NCBI GenBank assembly: GCA_002292345.1
Contig: DBBT01000099.1
Location: forward strand, 851 to 31,434
Source: Opitutia bacterium UBA977
GTDB lineage: Bacteria; Verrucomicrobiota; Verrucomicrobiia; Opitutales; Coraliomargaritaceae
DNA: 30,584 bases
Reading direction: 5' to 3'
Below the pieces are notes generated by a model. That model was not told where the DNA came from, made no database searches, and saw only the letters and a list, made by a program, of their open reading frames with translations. Position numbers and translations under genes: made by a program. Shown here piece by piece: positions 7,923 through 17,047 of the stretch (positions are counted from its first letter, which is position 1; each line of letters begins with the position of its first letter).

Positions 7923-9718
7923 AGTGCTTTCAATATCGTGTTGAGCTGAGTGCGGGCGTGTTGCAGGTCGGTGCTGTGATTCTGGCCTGAGAAACGATGG
8001 TTGTTGGCTTCGTTGAAGAGGCTACGTGCCTGTTCAATTACCGCGTCGGCTACTTGGCATTGTTTGAAGGATACTTCAAGCTCAGCGAAGTCAGCAGAGC
8101 GTAGGCTACGCTTCATGTGGACGGTAGCGGCGAGACGGATTGCGTCTTGAGCACAGCGGTAGAAGACCGCGGCATCGTTGCTTTGAGCTTCTTTGACAGT
8201 TACTTTGAGTGCTTGCTTGGCTTGATGGACGAGGGCGTAGTCTGCATTTTGATGCAGCCGTTTACGGCGACAGATCACAATAACTGAAGTGGTTAGTGCG
8301 AGGAATGCAGCGCCGTTGAGGCCGTAAAATAAAGGGCTCGAAAGCAGATCTTTTTCAATGTGACGCCCCTTGCGTGGGCGGTAGTCGAGTGTGGTGAGTA
8401 GTTCTTCGGGGCTGAGTGCTTTAGTCAGATTGATTGTGGGGGCAGAGCCTTGCTGGTCAGCCTCGGGTGCTGCTACGGTCGCGACTGCAGGGCGGTCGGA
8501 CGGCGCGACTTTGACGGTGAGTGCAGGGGCTGAGAGTTCGACATATTTCTCTATGTTCGGATCGAAGTATGAGAATGTGACTTCGGGGAGTTTGCGACTG
8601 CCAGCGGTCTCTGGGATGAAGACATAGTCGAAGCGCTTCATGCCTTTGAGGGGTTGTGAGTCGTTTGGTTCGAAAGTGGATTCGGGCTTGTAGTTGCGCC
8701 AGCCTCTAGTCTTCGGCATCTCGGGGCCCTTGATTCGATCGAAATTTCCACTGCCACTAATCTTAAGTGATAGCATGATGGGCTCCTCAACACGTGTCGA
8801 ATTACTGTCGGCTGAAACCTGCATGTTAAATTGGCCAATAGCACCAGAATAACTATCTGGTTTTCCCTCTGCGGGAAGAGTTAGGACCTCGATTTGAGTC
8901 GGCGGAGTGTAAATGTTGAAGCGTTCGGAGCGCCCGAAAAAGTTGTCAAACACGCCACCTCCAAATGGGGAGCCACGTTTATTTTGTTGATTTGGCATTT
9001 GTGCAGACAGTGTGAATTGGAAGTTTAGATCCTGGGGTCCTGCGCTGATTGGTGTGATGGTGAGTGGCCAGCTGTATACGCGATAGCGACTTCCGTTGAC
9101 CATCTCGACGCTCTCTGAGGATTCTGCTGGCAGCTTACTCACCGTAAATCCGTCGGCGCGCCGCTCGAAGGCATTGAGGCCACGTAGTGTCACACTGCTT
9201 GAAACGTAAAGTTTCAAGGTGATCGGTGTGGTTTGACCGACGTAGAGTTGTTCAGGCACATTGGTTTGCAAAAAGATCAGTTCGTCGACAGTCGGTGCGG
9301 CATCCGCGGCGCGTTCGACCACAGTGAGCGTAGCCGCTGGCGCTTGCAGGCGTCCTCCCTTGTATTCGAAAATGTAAGTGGGTATAGTGAAGTTGCCTAC
9401 GGTTGGGGCAACCGCTTCGATGATGAGTTGCTGCGTGCTACTATATTCGCTCACGCCATTGGTGATACGAGTCGATTGACTGGTCGAGGTGTGGCCGTTG
9501 CGTAAGGTAAGTCCGCCATCGGACGGGATTGGCAACGAGGTGATGCGCTCAGCTGTGGGCTTGGTTTGCTTATCGGTCTCGATGATCTCGACAATGTACT
9601 TAGAGGCACTGTCGACTGCCACACGTGCAGGCTCAAAGCGTGCGCTGACACGAATCTCAGCAATCAGTGTCGAGGTGGTAAAGAGGGCGAATAATAGGAA
9701 TGCGGTTCGTAGTTGCAT
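7919..9718 (-). CDS. batD: BatD family protein, exported and membrane anchored
   Basis: 599 residues with a signal peptide (MQLRTAFLLFALFTTSTLIA), then a large beta-rich periplasmic region. It begins RVSARFEPARVAVDSASKYIVEI and includes FLQTNVPEQLYVGQTTPITLKLYVS and FDYVFIPETAGSRKLPEVTFSYFDP, blocks typical of BatD (oxygen tolerance family). One membrane span near residue 465-485 (NGAAFLALTTSVIVICRRKRL) leads to a cytoplasmic helical tail. It lies 18 nt after the BatB/BatC gene and overlaps batE by 4 nt. BatD proteins occur with VWA proteins and MoxR ATPases; their molecular function is not settled. Confidence 0.88.
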   Translation of the reverse strand: MQLRTAFLLFALFTTSTLIAEIRVSARFEPARVAVDSASKYIVEIIETDKQTKPTAERITSLPIPSDGGLTLRNGHTSTSQSTRITNGVSEYSSTQQLIIEAVAPTVGNFTIPTYIFEYKGGRLQAPAATLTVVERAADAAPTVDELIFLQTNVPEQLYVGQTTPITLKLYVSSSVTLRGLNAFERRADGFTVSKLPAESSESVEMVNGSRYRVYSWPLTITPISAGPQDLNFQFTLSAQMPNQQNKRGSPFGGGVFDNFFGRSERFNIYTPPTQIEVLTLPAEGKPDSYSGAIGQFNMQVSADSNSTRVEEPIMLSLKISGSGNFDRIKGPEMPKTRGWRNYKPESTFEPNDSQPLKGMKRFDYVFIPETAGSRKLPEVTFSYFDPNIEKYVELSAPALTVKVAPSDRPAVATVAAPEADQQGSAPTINLTKALSPEELLTTLDYRPRKGRHIEKDLLSSPLFYGLNGAAFLALTTSVIVICRRKRLHQNADYALVHQAKQALKVTVKEAQSNDAAVFYRCAQDAIRLAATVHMKRSLRSADFAELEVSFKQCQVADAVIEQARSLFNEANNHRFSGQNHSTDLQHARTQLNTILKAL

Positions 9719-9736
9719 AGGGTTTTAAAATGTACG

Positions 9737-11782
9737 TTACCAGTCGCGGAGTTCTCTATTGCGGTTCAATTGGCGGGTTTCGTCGGATGGTTCAGAAAAT
9801 GGGAGTAAGCGTTCGGAGCCACGTAGGCTGTCGAGTAAATCTTGTGCTTCAGAGATGCTCATCCCTTCAACAGTCACCTCCTCTGAACTGCCCTCTGCGG
9901 CTTCGGCTGATTCGCTGGTGGTCGGTTGCGGCGACTCGCTGCCTCCGTCGTCGCTCGCTTCTTCACCTTCGGCCTGCTCTTCGGCTTGTTGTTCCATGTC
10001 TTCGGCAGGGTCGCCAGTGGATTCGGTGTTCTCGCCTTGCTCCTCCGATTCCTCGCCTTCGGACGATTCAGATCCTTCGCTGCCTTGCTCAGACTGTTCA
10101 TTACCGTCTTCGCCTTGGTCAGATTCTTCGCCGTCTTCTCCAGATTGCTCTTCGCCAGACTCTTCCTCGGACTGTTCGTCTTGGTCTTCACCTTGTTCGC
10201 TGTCCTTAGATTCTTCCTGTTCGCCTTCTTCTCCGTCCTCGGACTCTTCCGATTCTTCGGAATCCTGTTCTTCTTGGTTCTCTTGATCTTGAGGCTCTTG
10301 TTGCTTCACGAATTCTTCAAGTGCTTTGCGGCGTGCTTCGATGCTGGTGGCATCTTCGATGCTGTTGGAGTCATTTGAATCAATTTCGTTGACCGATTTA
10401 AACAGGGCTTCGGCTTGTTTCCAGCTTTCAATAGCAGCCTCGAAGTTCTGTGCCTCTAGCGCGGTTTCGCCTATTTGGGTAATAGCGTGCGCCATATTAT
10501 AAAGTGCGTCACGTTCGAGTGAGACATCTTCGCTGAGTTCGATCGCTTCTTCGTAGAGGAGCGTGGCTTCGGTATAGTCGCCGGCGTTAAGCTGAGCATA
10601 CGCTTGGTTATATAGCACACGCGGGTCGGTTTCGAGTTCGTGGACGATTGCTTCGGGCGGCTCTTGTGTTGGCGGTAGCGGCAGTTCGAGTGATTCGGTC
10701 GGTGTAGTCTCTGTTTCTAGCTCTTGGGCCTCGCTGGGTCTCGGTAAGAGTAGTGATGTTGTGGCGATGATCACGGCCAGCTGAATCGATACTTTTCTAC
10801 GTCGGCGTATGAAGATTTCCAATACAAGAAGAATACAGGCGGCAGATAGCGCCCATTGATAGCGCTCAATTCGCGCTTCCTGTAATTCGGACTCACGCTC
10901 TTCGCGAGGGAGTGTTGCGAGTACAGAGTTGTAGAGTGTGTTGAGCGACTGATTACTTAGCCGTCTGTAGCTGCCCCCAGTGAGTCGTGCTATCTCTTGC
11001 AATGTGCGTTCGTCGAGTTGGCTACGCACTGGTTGACCGCTAGAGTCGCGGATGAACTCTTCGGTGCCTTGTGAGTTGCGGACTTTTAGATACTCACCTT
11101 CGGTGGTGCCGATGCCGATCGTGTAGATTTTGATGCCGTCTTTGGCGACTTCGCGCGCCGTATCAATTGCCTGTTGCTCTTGGTCTTCACCATCGGTCAG
11201 CAGTATGACTACTTTAAAGTTATTATCTTTTGGGAAGGCTTTGGCGGCTTCGCGTATGGCTCGGCCGATATCACTGCCGCCTCGTGAAATACTGGTTTGG
11301 CCAATGGAATCCAAGTTCTCGCGGAAGGCTGAGTAGTCGAGAGTTGGTGGGGTCTGTAGGAAGGCGTTGCCAGCAAACGCGACTAACCCGATACGATCAC
11401 TCTCCAAGCGCTTAACAAGATCGATGATCGCAAGCTTGGCGCGATCTAAGCGTGTGGGCCTGAGGTCCGTGGCGAGCATACTTTTGGAGCTGTCGAGCAC
11501 GAAGACGATGTCGAGGCCGCGTGCTTTGCGCTCGATCCAGTCCACTCCGTATTGTGGACGGGCGAGGGCGACGCCGATTAGTACGAGGGCGAGTAGGATC
11601 AGGCCCGCTTTGAGAAGGGTGCGTTGTTGACTCGCTTTCTCTGTGAGTTGATCGAGTAGCCGTGCGGCTGCAAATCTGCTGAGCAAGGCTTCGCGGCGGC
11701 GAAAGCCAAACGCGAAAAGTGCCGCGAATAGCAATACAATGAGCGGGGTGAGTATGAGCCAAAGCTGATTTTCAAAAGTCAT
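9737..11782 (-). CDS. batB: BatB/BatC fusion: VWA domain plus TPR and long acidic tail
   Basis: 681 residues from ATG 11782, which overlaps the batA stop by 4 nt (ATGA). The frame stays open to 11857, but that would run far into batA. Two membrane spans (about 8-26, 56-73) precede a von Willebrand A domain with an intact MIDAS start (D97-S-S-K-S101) and [13 protein letters not shown] third span follows near 320-345, then two TPR repeats (about 390-470; [47 protein letters not shown]). The tail (roughly 490-645) is almost only E, S, D, G and Q. The end has [15 protein letters not shown]. In other phyla BatB (VWA) and BatC (TPR) are separate, so this is a fusion. The antisense Ser/Pro-rich open frames over the tail are shadows. 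Confidence 0.88.
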   Translation of the reverse strand: MTFENQLWLILTPLIVLLFAALFAFGFRRREALLSRFAAARLLDQLTEKASQQRTLLKAGLILLALVLIGVALARPQYGVDWIERKARGLDIVFVLDSSKSMLATDLRPTRLDRAKLAIIDLVKRLESDRIGLVAFAGNAFLQTPPTLDYSAFRENLDSIGQTSISRGGSDIGRAIREAAKAFPKDNNFKVVILLTDGEDQEQQAIDTAREVAKDGIKIYTIGIGTTEGEYLKVRNSQGTEEFIRDSSGQPVRSQLDERTLQEIARLTGGSYRRLSNQSLNTLYNSVLATLPREERESELQEARIERYQWALSAACILLVLEIFIRRRRKVSIQLAVIIATTSLLLPRPSEAQELETETTPTESLELPLPPTQEPPEAIVHELETDPRVLYNQAYAQLNAGDYTEATLLYEEAIELSEDVSLERDALYNMAHAITQIGETALEAQNFEAAIESWKQAEALFKSVNEIDSNDSNSIEDATSIEARRKALEEFVKQQEPQDQENQEEQDSEESEESEDGEEGEQEESKDSEQGEDQDEQSEEESGEEQSGEDGEESDQGEDGNEQSEQGSEGSESSEGEESEEQGENTESTGDPAEDMEQQAEEQAEGEEASDDGGSESPQPTTSESAEAAEGSSEEVTVEGMSISEAQDLLDSLRGSERLLPFSEPSDETRQLNRNRELRDW

Positions 11783-12816
11783 GGCAGACGGCGATAGCGC
11801 GTGTTGCGCAAGAGTTGTTCTAGGGTGAGCAGGGCGAGGCCGAGGGCCGCTGGCCAAATAAAATATTCGGTAAAAGTGGCGTAGGAGCGAAGCTCAATAG
11901 TGGTGGTTTCAAGTTCGCTGATTTCGTCGTAAATACGTTCGAGGTCACCGTCTTCGGTGGCATTGAAAAAAAGACCGCCTGTCATCTCCGCGATTTCACG
12001 CAGTTCAGCCTCGTTAAAGTTCGAGTTTTCGCTACGTCCGCGATAAACTGGTTTGCCTTCTTTGTCGCGAAGCACGCGGTTGTCGCGCGTCATCTCGGGA
12101 ATCGGCACGCGGCCTATTTGTCCGGTGGCGATGGTGTACACTTTAACACCATAACTTTTGGCCGCTTCAGCTGCCCCAATCGGAGAAATAGTGCCTGTGT
12201 TGTTTTCCCCATCAGTTAATAGAATGACGATGTGACTGCGCGCTTCATGGTCACGCAGGCGATTAACACTGGCGCCAAGGGCAGTGCCGATGGCGGTGCC
12301 ACCACCGTCGATTTCGCCTAATTCAAGACGCTCTAGATTTTTTTTCAACCAGTCGTGATTGAGTGTGAGCGGGCTGACGACATAGGCATCCGCGGCAAAG
12401 GCAACCAGCGCAATACGATCGTAAGGGCGCTTATTAATAAAATCGCGGACTACTTTTTTTGCGGCATCCAGGCGTGTGACGACGTTTTTACGGGTAGAAA
12501 GGTCCAGGGCACGCATCGAACCAGAGAGGTCGAGTGTTACCACAATATCGATACCATCCGCATCGGTGGTGTCGTTCATCTTGCCCATTTGTGGTCGAGC
12601 GAGCGCGGTGATTAATGCGGCAAGTGTGAGGATACGTAGGCCGAATAGAAATTGCCCTGGGCGACTGCGGCGTGAGTGGCTAAGTGCTTTAACGAGTTGA
12701 ATGCTGGAAAAACGCATAGCAGCTTCAGGGCCCATGCGCCCCGCCCACCAGGCGATGAGTGGTAATAGCAGTAGCAGGAAAAAGTACTCTGGATTCTGAA
12801 ATTGAAAGAAGCTCAT
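11779..12816 (-). CDS. batA: BatA: VWA domain membrane protein
   Basis: 345 residues: an N-terminal membrane span (about 9-25), a second at 56-73, then a von Willebrand A domain (about 88-290) and a C-terminal span ([16 protein letters not shown]). The metal-ion-dependent adhesion motif D96-L-S98-G-S100 is intact, with [14 protein letters not shown] further on. The double layout of ALARPQMGK before the domain matches ALARPQYGV in the next gene, consistent with batA and batB being paralogues. The start overlaps the stop of the upstream gene by 4 nt, and its stop overlaps batB by 4 nt. Likely part of a membrane complex served by the MoxR ATPase. Confidence 0.88.
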   Translation of the reverse strand: MSFFQFQNPEYFFLLLLLPLIAWWAGRMGPEAAMRFSSIQLVKALSHSRRSRPGQFLFGLRILTLAALITALARPQMGKMNDTTDADGIDIVVTLDLSGSMRALDLSTRKNVVTRLDAAKKVVRDFINKRPYDRIALVAFAADAYVVSPLTLNHDWLKKNLERLELGEIDGGGTAIGTALGASVNRLRDHEARSHIVILLTDGENNTGTISPIGAAEAAKSYGVKVYTIATGQIGRVPIPEMTRDNRVLRDKEGKPVYRGRSENSNFNEAELREIAEMTGGLFFNATEDGDLERIYDEISELETTTIELRSYATFTEYFIWPAALGLALLTLEQLLRNTRYRRLP

Positions 12817-13409
12817 CGTGACTGGACCTCCGGCGGTGTGGCTTCGACGACTTGTTCAAATTGGACGATCAGGGTCGTGGCACTATTGGTGAGTGCGCTC
12901 CGTTCAGTTGCAGTGAGTGAAGCTTGGGCGAATTTGACGCGGTCGCAGTGCTCTAGGAATTCAGTGAGTGAGCTGCGAGCCTCGGGATTCATCTGTGGAT
13001 GCCCATCTAATCCTTGTAAGAATTCGAGCGAGGTGCGGCCGAGTGCGGCGATGCCTTTGCCTGTTTCGAAATAGCGGCGTAGCGCCATTGAACTAAGCAC
13101 GGCGAAGCGCTCATCGTCATTCGTGGTGAGTTCGGCAGCGGCCTTTAGCTCAGCGCGCGCGGTAAGGTGCGGCAGCTCTGCTTGCGAGCGGTTACTGCGA
13201 GCACGCATGAAGCGAAGAATTCCCCAGATGAGCACGCTCAGTGCGAGCACGGCGAGGGCAATGATCACTCCGATTTGCCATGGCTCGAAGGGTGGGATTT
13301 CGATCGGGCCGCGTACACGATCAAGCGACGGACCAGGCGGGAGATTGGGCAGTCCAGGTGTCTGTGCGGGCAGAGCCGCGAGTAAAAATTGAAACAAAGA
13401 GAGTGGCAT
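12813..13409 (-). CDS. Small membrane protein of the bat operon (DUF4381-like)
   Basis: 198 residues with a Pro-rich extracytoplasmic start, one membrane span (about residues 45-67; [25 protein letters not shown]) and a helical cytoplasmic domain. That domain has [28 protein letters not shown] and [20 protein letters not shown]. This shape and its place between a DUF58 gene and batA match the DUF4381-type proteins seen in similar operons; I assign it by context more than by sequence. Its ATG overlaps the stop of the DUF58 gene (TAATG), and its stop overlaps batA (ATGA). No enzymatic motif is visible. Confidence 0.75.
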   Translation of the reverse strand: MPLSLFQFLLAALPAQTPGLPNLPPGPSLDRVRGPIEIPPFEPWQIGVIIALAVLALSVLIWGILRFMRARSNRSQAELPHLTARAELKAAAELTTNDDERFAVLSSMALRRYFETGKGIAALGRTSLEFLQGLDGHPQMNPEARSSLTEFLEHCDRVKFAQASLTATERSALTNSATTLIVQFEQVVEATPPEVQSR

Positions 13410-14296
13410 TAGTGGCGGCTAGCGCGGCGCGCGAAGAGATTACGCAATGCAGGTAAGTAGGGCTGGTCGGTGTGGGCTTGAATCCAGTCGAGTCCCTTTT
13501 TGCGCATCTGAGTTTGGAAATGACTTTGGCGCCCGTGGGCAAGATTGGCGTAGCGCTGACGCGAGTGTTTGTTACCAGTGTCGACTTCGACCATTTCGCC
13601 GGTTTCGGCATCTTCGAGGGTAATTAAGCCGACTTTAGGTAGTTCGCATTCGCGAGGGTCGCTGAGCGTAATGCTGATCAAGTCGTGGCGTTGATTAGTG
13701 AGTGCGAGAGTGTCGAAGATGCCAGTGGCTTGCGATTCGTCGAGGAAGTCGGAAATCAGGAATACGACAGTCTTACGGCGTTGCACGCGATTGAGATAAT
13801 CGAGCGCGGCCTGGTGCGAAGTGCCGCGGCCTTTCGGCTCGAAGAATAAAATATCGCGGATCAAGCGGAGGATATGGCGGCGACCTTTCTTGGGTGGTAT
13901 GTAGTGCTCGACCTCGTCGGTGTAGAGTAGCACGCCGACTTTGTCGTTGTTTTGCGTGGCGGTAAAAGCCAGCACACTGGCGATTTCTGCGGCGCGTTCG
14001 CGCTTGCTTTGCTCGACGGAGCCGAAGATGCCCGATGCGCTTAAATCAATTAACAGCATCAGCGTCATTTCGCGCTCTTCGCGAAAGACTTTAACAAAGG
14101 GGCGATCCATTTTGGCACTAACATTCCAGTCAATCGTGCGCACGTCGTCGCCGATTTCATATTCGCGCACCTCCTCAAAGTCCATGCCACGGCCCTTGAA
14201 CGAGCTGTGGTAAGCGCCAGTCACAGAATCTGTCACTAAATGACGCGCCCGTATATCGAGGCGGCGAACTTTTTTAATGATATCTGCCGGAGTCAT
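13409..14296 (-). CDS. DUF58 domain protein
   Basis: 295 residues of the DUF58 family, found next to MoxR ATPases and often described as VWA-like. The signature block is visible: YHSSFKGRGMDFEEVREY, IGDDVRTIDWNVSAKMDRPFVKVF, EREMTLMLLIDLSASG (where a MIDAS-like D-x-S-x-S would sit), then VVFLISDFLD. No signal peptide or membrane span is visible, so it is probably cytoplasmic. It follows moxR after a 94-nt spacer filled by a tandem repeat, and it overlaps the next gene by one base. It is probably a client or adaptor of the MoxR ATPase; that role is inference. Confidence 0.9.
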   Translation of the reverse strand: MTPADIIKKVRRLDIRARHLVTDSVTGAYHSSFKGRGMDFEEVREYEIGDDVRTIDWNVSAKMDRPFVKVFREEREMTLMLLIDLSASGIFGSVEQSKRERAAEIASVLAFTATQNNDKVGVLLYTDEVEHYIPPKKGRRHILRLIRDILFFEPKGRGTSHQAALDYLNRVQRRKTVVFLISDFLDESQATGIFDTLALTNQRHDLISITLSDPRECELPKVGLITLEDAETGEMVEVDTGNKHSRQRYANLAHGRQSHFQTQMRKKGLDWIQAHTDQPYLPALRNLFARRASRH

Positions 14297-14301
14297 TCTT
14301 T

Positions 14302-14357
14302 GAGAGCTGAAAGGGGAGAGCTGAGACTTGAGAGCTGTGACTTGAGAGCTGAGTAGG
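14302..14357 (+). repeat. 14-nt (2x7) tandem repeat between moxR and the DUF58 gene
   Basis: GAGAGCTG occurs at 14302, 14316, 14330 and 14344, an exact 14-nt period. Within it a 7-nt sub-period is visible (GAGAGCT alternating with units like GAGACTT). A short run with CCTAATTCCTAAT follows at 14373-14385. Together these fill the only sizeable spacer inside the bat operon. The same two-part layout recurs at 26969-27066. Confidence 0.75.
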
Positions 14358-14390
14358 AGACTTCTGGGGGATCCTAATTCCTAATTGTTT

Positions 14391-15392
14391 TTAAGGCACT
14401 GGCACGGCGTCGAAAATCGATGCGACCAAATCTTCGCTGCTGATTTCTTCGGCTTCGGCCTCATAGCTGGGGATCACGCGGTGACGCAGCACATCCATGC
14501 CGATTTCCTTGATGTCTTGCGGAATCACGTAGGAGCGACCTTGCATCAGCGCCCATGCCTTGGCGGCGAGGGTGAGGCTGATGGTGGCGCGCGGGCTGGC
14601 TCCGAACTGAATGTATTGAGCGAGCTTGAGGTTAAAATCTTCTGGGTTACGCGTGGCGAGGATCAGATTGACGATGTAGTCGCGGATCTTGGGATCGACG
14701 AACACATCGTTGACGTACTTACGCGCCTCACGGATGTCATCGAGCGTGGTGACTGCATCGACGCTTAGATTAGGATCGGTCGAAGCCATGCGGTCGAGGA
14801 TTTCGCGCTCTTCGGTCTTACTCGGATAGCCGACCTTGAGCTTGAGCATAAAGCGGTCAACCTGTGCTTCGGGCAGTGGGTAGGTGCCTTCTTGGTCGAT
14901 CGGATTCTCGGTGGCGAGGACTAGGAATGGCTCCGGCAGCGGGTATGTGGTGTCGCCGATCGTCACTTGATGCTCCTGCATCGCTTCGAGCAGCGCACTC
15001 TGGACTTTGGCAGGCGCGCGGTTAATTTCGTCGGCAAGCACAAGATTGGCGAAGATCGGACCCTTGCGCGTGTGGAAGGTACTATCCTTTGGGCTGTAGA
15101 TTAACGTGCCGATAACGTCGGCAGGCAATAGATCAGGGGTGAATTGGATGCGCTTAAAGTCGGCATCGGTAGCCGTGGCGAGGGTGCGAATACTCAAGGT
15201 TTTAGCTAGGCCTGGTACGCCTTCGAGCAGCACGTGTCCGTTGGCAAGTAAGCCAACCAGTAGACGGTCGACTAAATAACGTTGGCCGACGATGACGCGG
15301 CCGATCTCTTGGCGTAATGTCGGGATCCACGCAGTCGCGGCTTCGAGGGCTTCGTTACAAGGGGGGGTGGTTGTTGCGGGTTCTGTACTCAT
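14391..15392 (-). CDS. moxR: MoxR family AAA+ ATPase
   Basis: 333 residues, first gene of the bat operon. Walker A is GVPGLAKT (58-65). Walker B and the following helix read LVLADEINRAPAKVQSALLEAMQEH. ATENPIDQEGTYPLPEAQVDRF is the sensor-1 and arginine-finger region typical of MoxR proteins. The C-terminal helical lid includes QFGASPRATISLTLAAKAWALMQGR. MoxR ATPases act as chaperones that mature or insert metal cofactors into partner complexes, usually with VWA proteins, which are encoded directly downstream. The start is divergent from the sigma-54 activator gene, 123 nt away. Confidence 0.94.
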   Translation of the reverse strand: MSTEPATTTPPCNEALEAATAWIPTLRQEIGRVIVGQRYLVDRLLVGLLANGHVLLEGVPGLAKTLSIRTLATATDADFKRIQFTPDLLPADVIGTLIYSPKDSTFHTRKGPIFANLVLADEINRAPAKVQSALLEAMQEHQVTIGDTTYPLPEPFLVLATENPIDQEGTYPLPEAQVDRFMLKLKVGYPSKTEEREILDRMASTDPNLSVDAVTTLDDIREARKYVNDVFVDPKIRDYIVNLILATRNPEDFNLKLAQYIQFGASPRATISLTLAAKAWALMQGRSYVIPQDIKEIGMDVLRHRVIPSYEAEAEEISSEDLVASIFDAVPVP

Positions 15393-15433
15393 AGTTGTAA
15401 AAAATGGAAAAAACGTCTAAGAGGAGGAGATCA

Positions 15434-15475
15434 ATGACAAATTATCCTGCAAGAGGTTTCATAGAAAAAGATTGA
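15434..15475 (+). CDS. Possible 13-codon leader peptide before the sigma-54 activator
   Basis: A strong Shine-Dalgarno run, GAGGAGGAG (15421-15429), stands 4 nt before an ATG that opens a 13-codon frame, MTNYPARGFIEKD, ending in TGA at 15475. The regulator start codon follows 40 nt later with no Shine-Dalgarno of its own. Few genes in this window have such a good site, which makes chance less likely but does not exclude it. No run of one amino acid codon suggests a specific attenuation signal. Confidence 0.3.
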   Translation: MTNYPARGFIEKD

Positions 15476-15515
15476 GAAATTGCATTTTAATATAAGTTGT
15501 GCCTTATTGTCTCAC

Positions 15516-16883
15516 ATGCTAGCAACAATCTTAATAGTAGATGACGAAAAAAACACCCGCGAAGGTCTAAGCCTCGCTTTGGAGGACGACTACGAGGTCT
15601 ATATGGCTTCTGGTGCGGAGGAGGCGTTTAATCTGATGGAAGCGGAGACCTTTGACGTGATTTTGACCGACTTACGGATGGCGGGAAAGTCCGGTTTGAA
15701 AGTGATTGATCACGCTATTAAACTACCGAATCGCCCGATCTGCATCATGATGACCGCTTATGGCAATGTGGAAACCGCAGTCGAAGCGATGCGGCGCGGG
15801 GCTTTTGACTTTTTGACGAAGCCAGTGAGCTTAGAGAAGCTTGAGATTATTATTAAGCGAGCGCTGCAGTCGCGTACAATTGAGGCGGAGAATGTGGTGC
15901 TGCATGAGCGCTTGGATAAGAAATATAGTTTCGGGGGGATCGTCGGCAATTCGCCTGGGCTGACCGATGTGTTGGATAAGGTTAAACTCGTGGCGCCGTC
16001 GAGGGCGACCGTTCTGCTCGAAGGTGAGACTGGCACTGGCAAGGAGCTGATTGCGCAGGCGATTCACCAAAATAGCACCCGTGCGCGCAAGCCCTTTGTG
16101 CCGGTCCATTGCGCGGCCTTGGCTGCGAATTTACTAGAGAGCGAACTGTTTGGTCATGAGAAAGGTGCGTTCACTGGCGCGACCGAACGTCGCATTGGGC
16201 GCTTCGAGGCGGCAGACGGTGGCACCTTGTTTTTGGATGAAATCGGCGAGATCGATGCGTCCACGCAAGTGAAATTGTTGCGCTTCTTAGAGACGCGTAG
16301 CTTTGAGCGCTTGGGCAGTTCAGCGCCAGTTAAAGTCGACGTGCGCTTGGTTTGCGCGACCAACCGCAATTTGATCGAGATGTCGAAGAGCGGCGAGTTT
16401 CGCGAAGATCTGCTTTATCGGCTCAATGTCGTGACGATTCATTTGCCAGCACTGCGTCATCGGCAGGAAGATATGATTATCTTGCTCAATCATTATATAA
16501 AGGAGTTTAGCGAAGAAAATGCGGTGGCACCAGTCCGTTTGACAGCCGGCGCACTTAAAGTGCTTCGCGCGTATCGCTGGCCAGGGAATATTCGTGAACT
16601 GCGCAATTTTTGTGAAAATAACGTCGTGCTCAAGGCTGGCAGCGAAGTGACGGAGTATGATCTCGATCCCAAGTATCAGGTAGAGGCAGATGGTTCACAG
16701 TTGTTAGAGACCGTGGCGTCTAGTTCGACCTTGAGCAAGGAGCAGAACGAGAAGCGGTTGTTACGCAATGCGCTGATTAAAGCCAGTGGCAATCGCACCC
16801 GAGCGGCCGAGTTAATGGGAATTAGCCGTCGAACCTTGCATCGTAAGCTGATTCAGTGGCCAGAGTTGGACATTGAGAAATAA
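15516..16883 (+). CDS. Sigma-54-dependent response regulator (NtrC family)
   Basis: 455 residues from ATG 15516; an upstream TTG at 15480 is less likely because MLATILIVDDEKN is the natural receiver start. The receiver domain (1-115) has acidic D9/D10, phosphoacceptor D52, T80 and K102. The AAA+ domain has Walker A GETGTGKE (170-177), the sigma-54 contact motif GAFTGA (217-222), GGTLFLDEIGEI and RWPGNIRELRNF. The C-terminal Fis-type helix-turn-helix reads GNRTRAAELMGISRRTLHRKL. It therefore activates sigma-54 promoters when phosphorylated. No histidine kinase gene is adjacent, so it is an orphan here. It is divergent from the moxR operon, but I see no convincing TGGC-N-TTGC sigma-54 site in the shared spacer. 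Confidence 0.94.
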   Translation: MLATILIVDDEKNTREGLSLALEDDYEVYMASGAEEAFNLMEAETFDVILTDLRMAGKSGLKVIDHAIKLPNRPICIMMTAYGNVETAVEAMRRGAFDFLTKPVSLEKLEIIIKRALQSRTIEAENVVLHERLDKKYSFGGIVGNSPGLTDVLDKVKLVAPSRATVLLEGETGTGKELIAQAIHQNSTRARKPFVPVHCAALAANLLESELFGHEKGAFTGATERRIGRFEAADGGTLFLDEIGEIDASTQVKLLRFLETRSFERLGSSAPVKVDVRLVCATNRNLIEMSKSGEFREDLLYRLNVVTIHLPALRHRQEDMIILLNHYIKEFSEENAVAPVRLTAGALKVLRAYRWPGNIRELRNFCENNVVLKAGSEVTEYDLDPKYQVEADGSQLLETVASSSTLSKEQNEKRLLRNALIKASGNRTRAAELMGISRRTLHRKLIQWPELDIEK

Positions 16884-16927
16884 ATAGGAAGTGGATAACC
16901 GTTTCGCTAGCAAAAGGTTGGTCCCAC

Positions 16928-16948
16928 TGGCCATTCAATCTGTGGCCA
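16928..16948. promoter_or_regulatory. Paired TGGCCA sites, possible operator
   Basis: Two TGGCCA palindromes (16928-16933 and 16943-16948) lie 15 bp apart, about 100 nt before the PstS-like gene and just upstream of a TTGACT that could be a -35 element. The spacing suggests binding of a dimeric regulator, but the words are short. Confidence 0.25.
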
Positions 16949-17047
16949 ATTGTCAGTCAGCTTAGAGTTTGACTCTGCTTGCAGTGCTGGATGACATATT
17001 AATGGTCTACTAATCTAATTTTATACATTTAAAAGCCCACTCTACTC

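Noticed and set aside
9759..10286. Serine/proline-rich plus-strand frame, and neighbouring hydrophobic frame 9926-10378
   Set aside because: These are antisense products of the repetitive acidic codons of the BatB/BatC tail, with no start signal or family resemblance.
15393..15515. Sigma-54 promoter in the moxR / activator spacer
   Set aside because: No TGGC and TTGC pair at the required spacing is visible on either strand.
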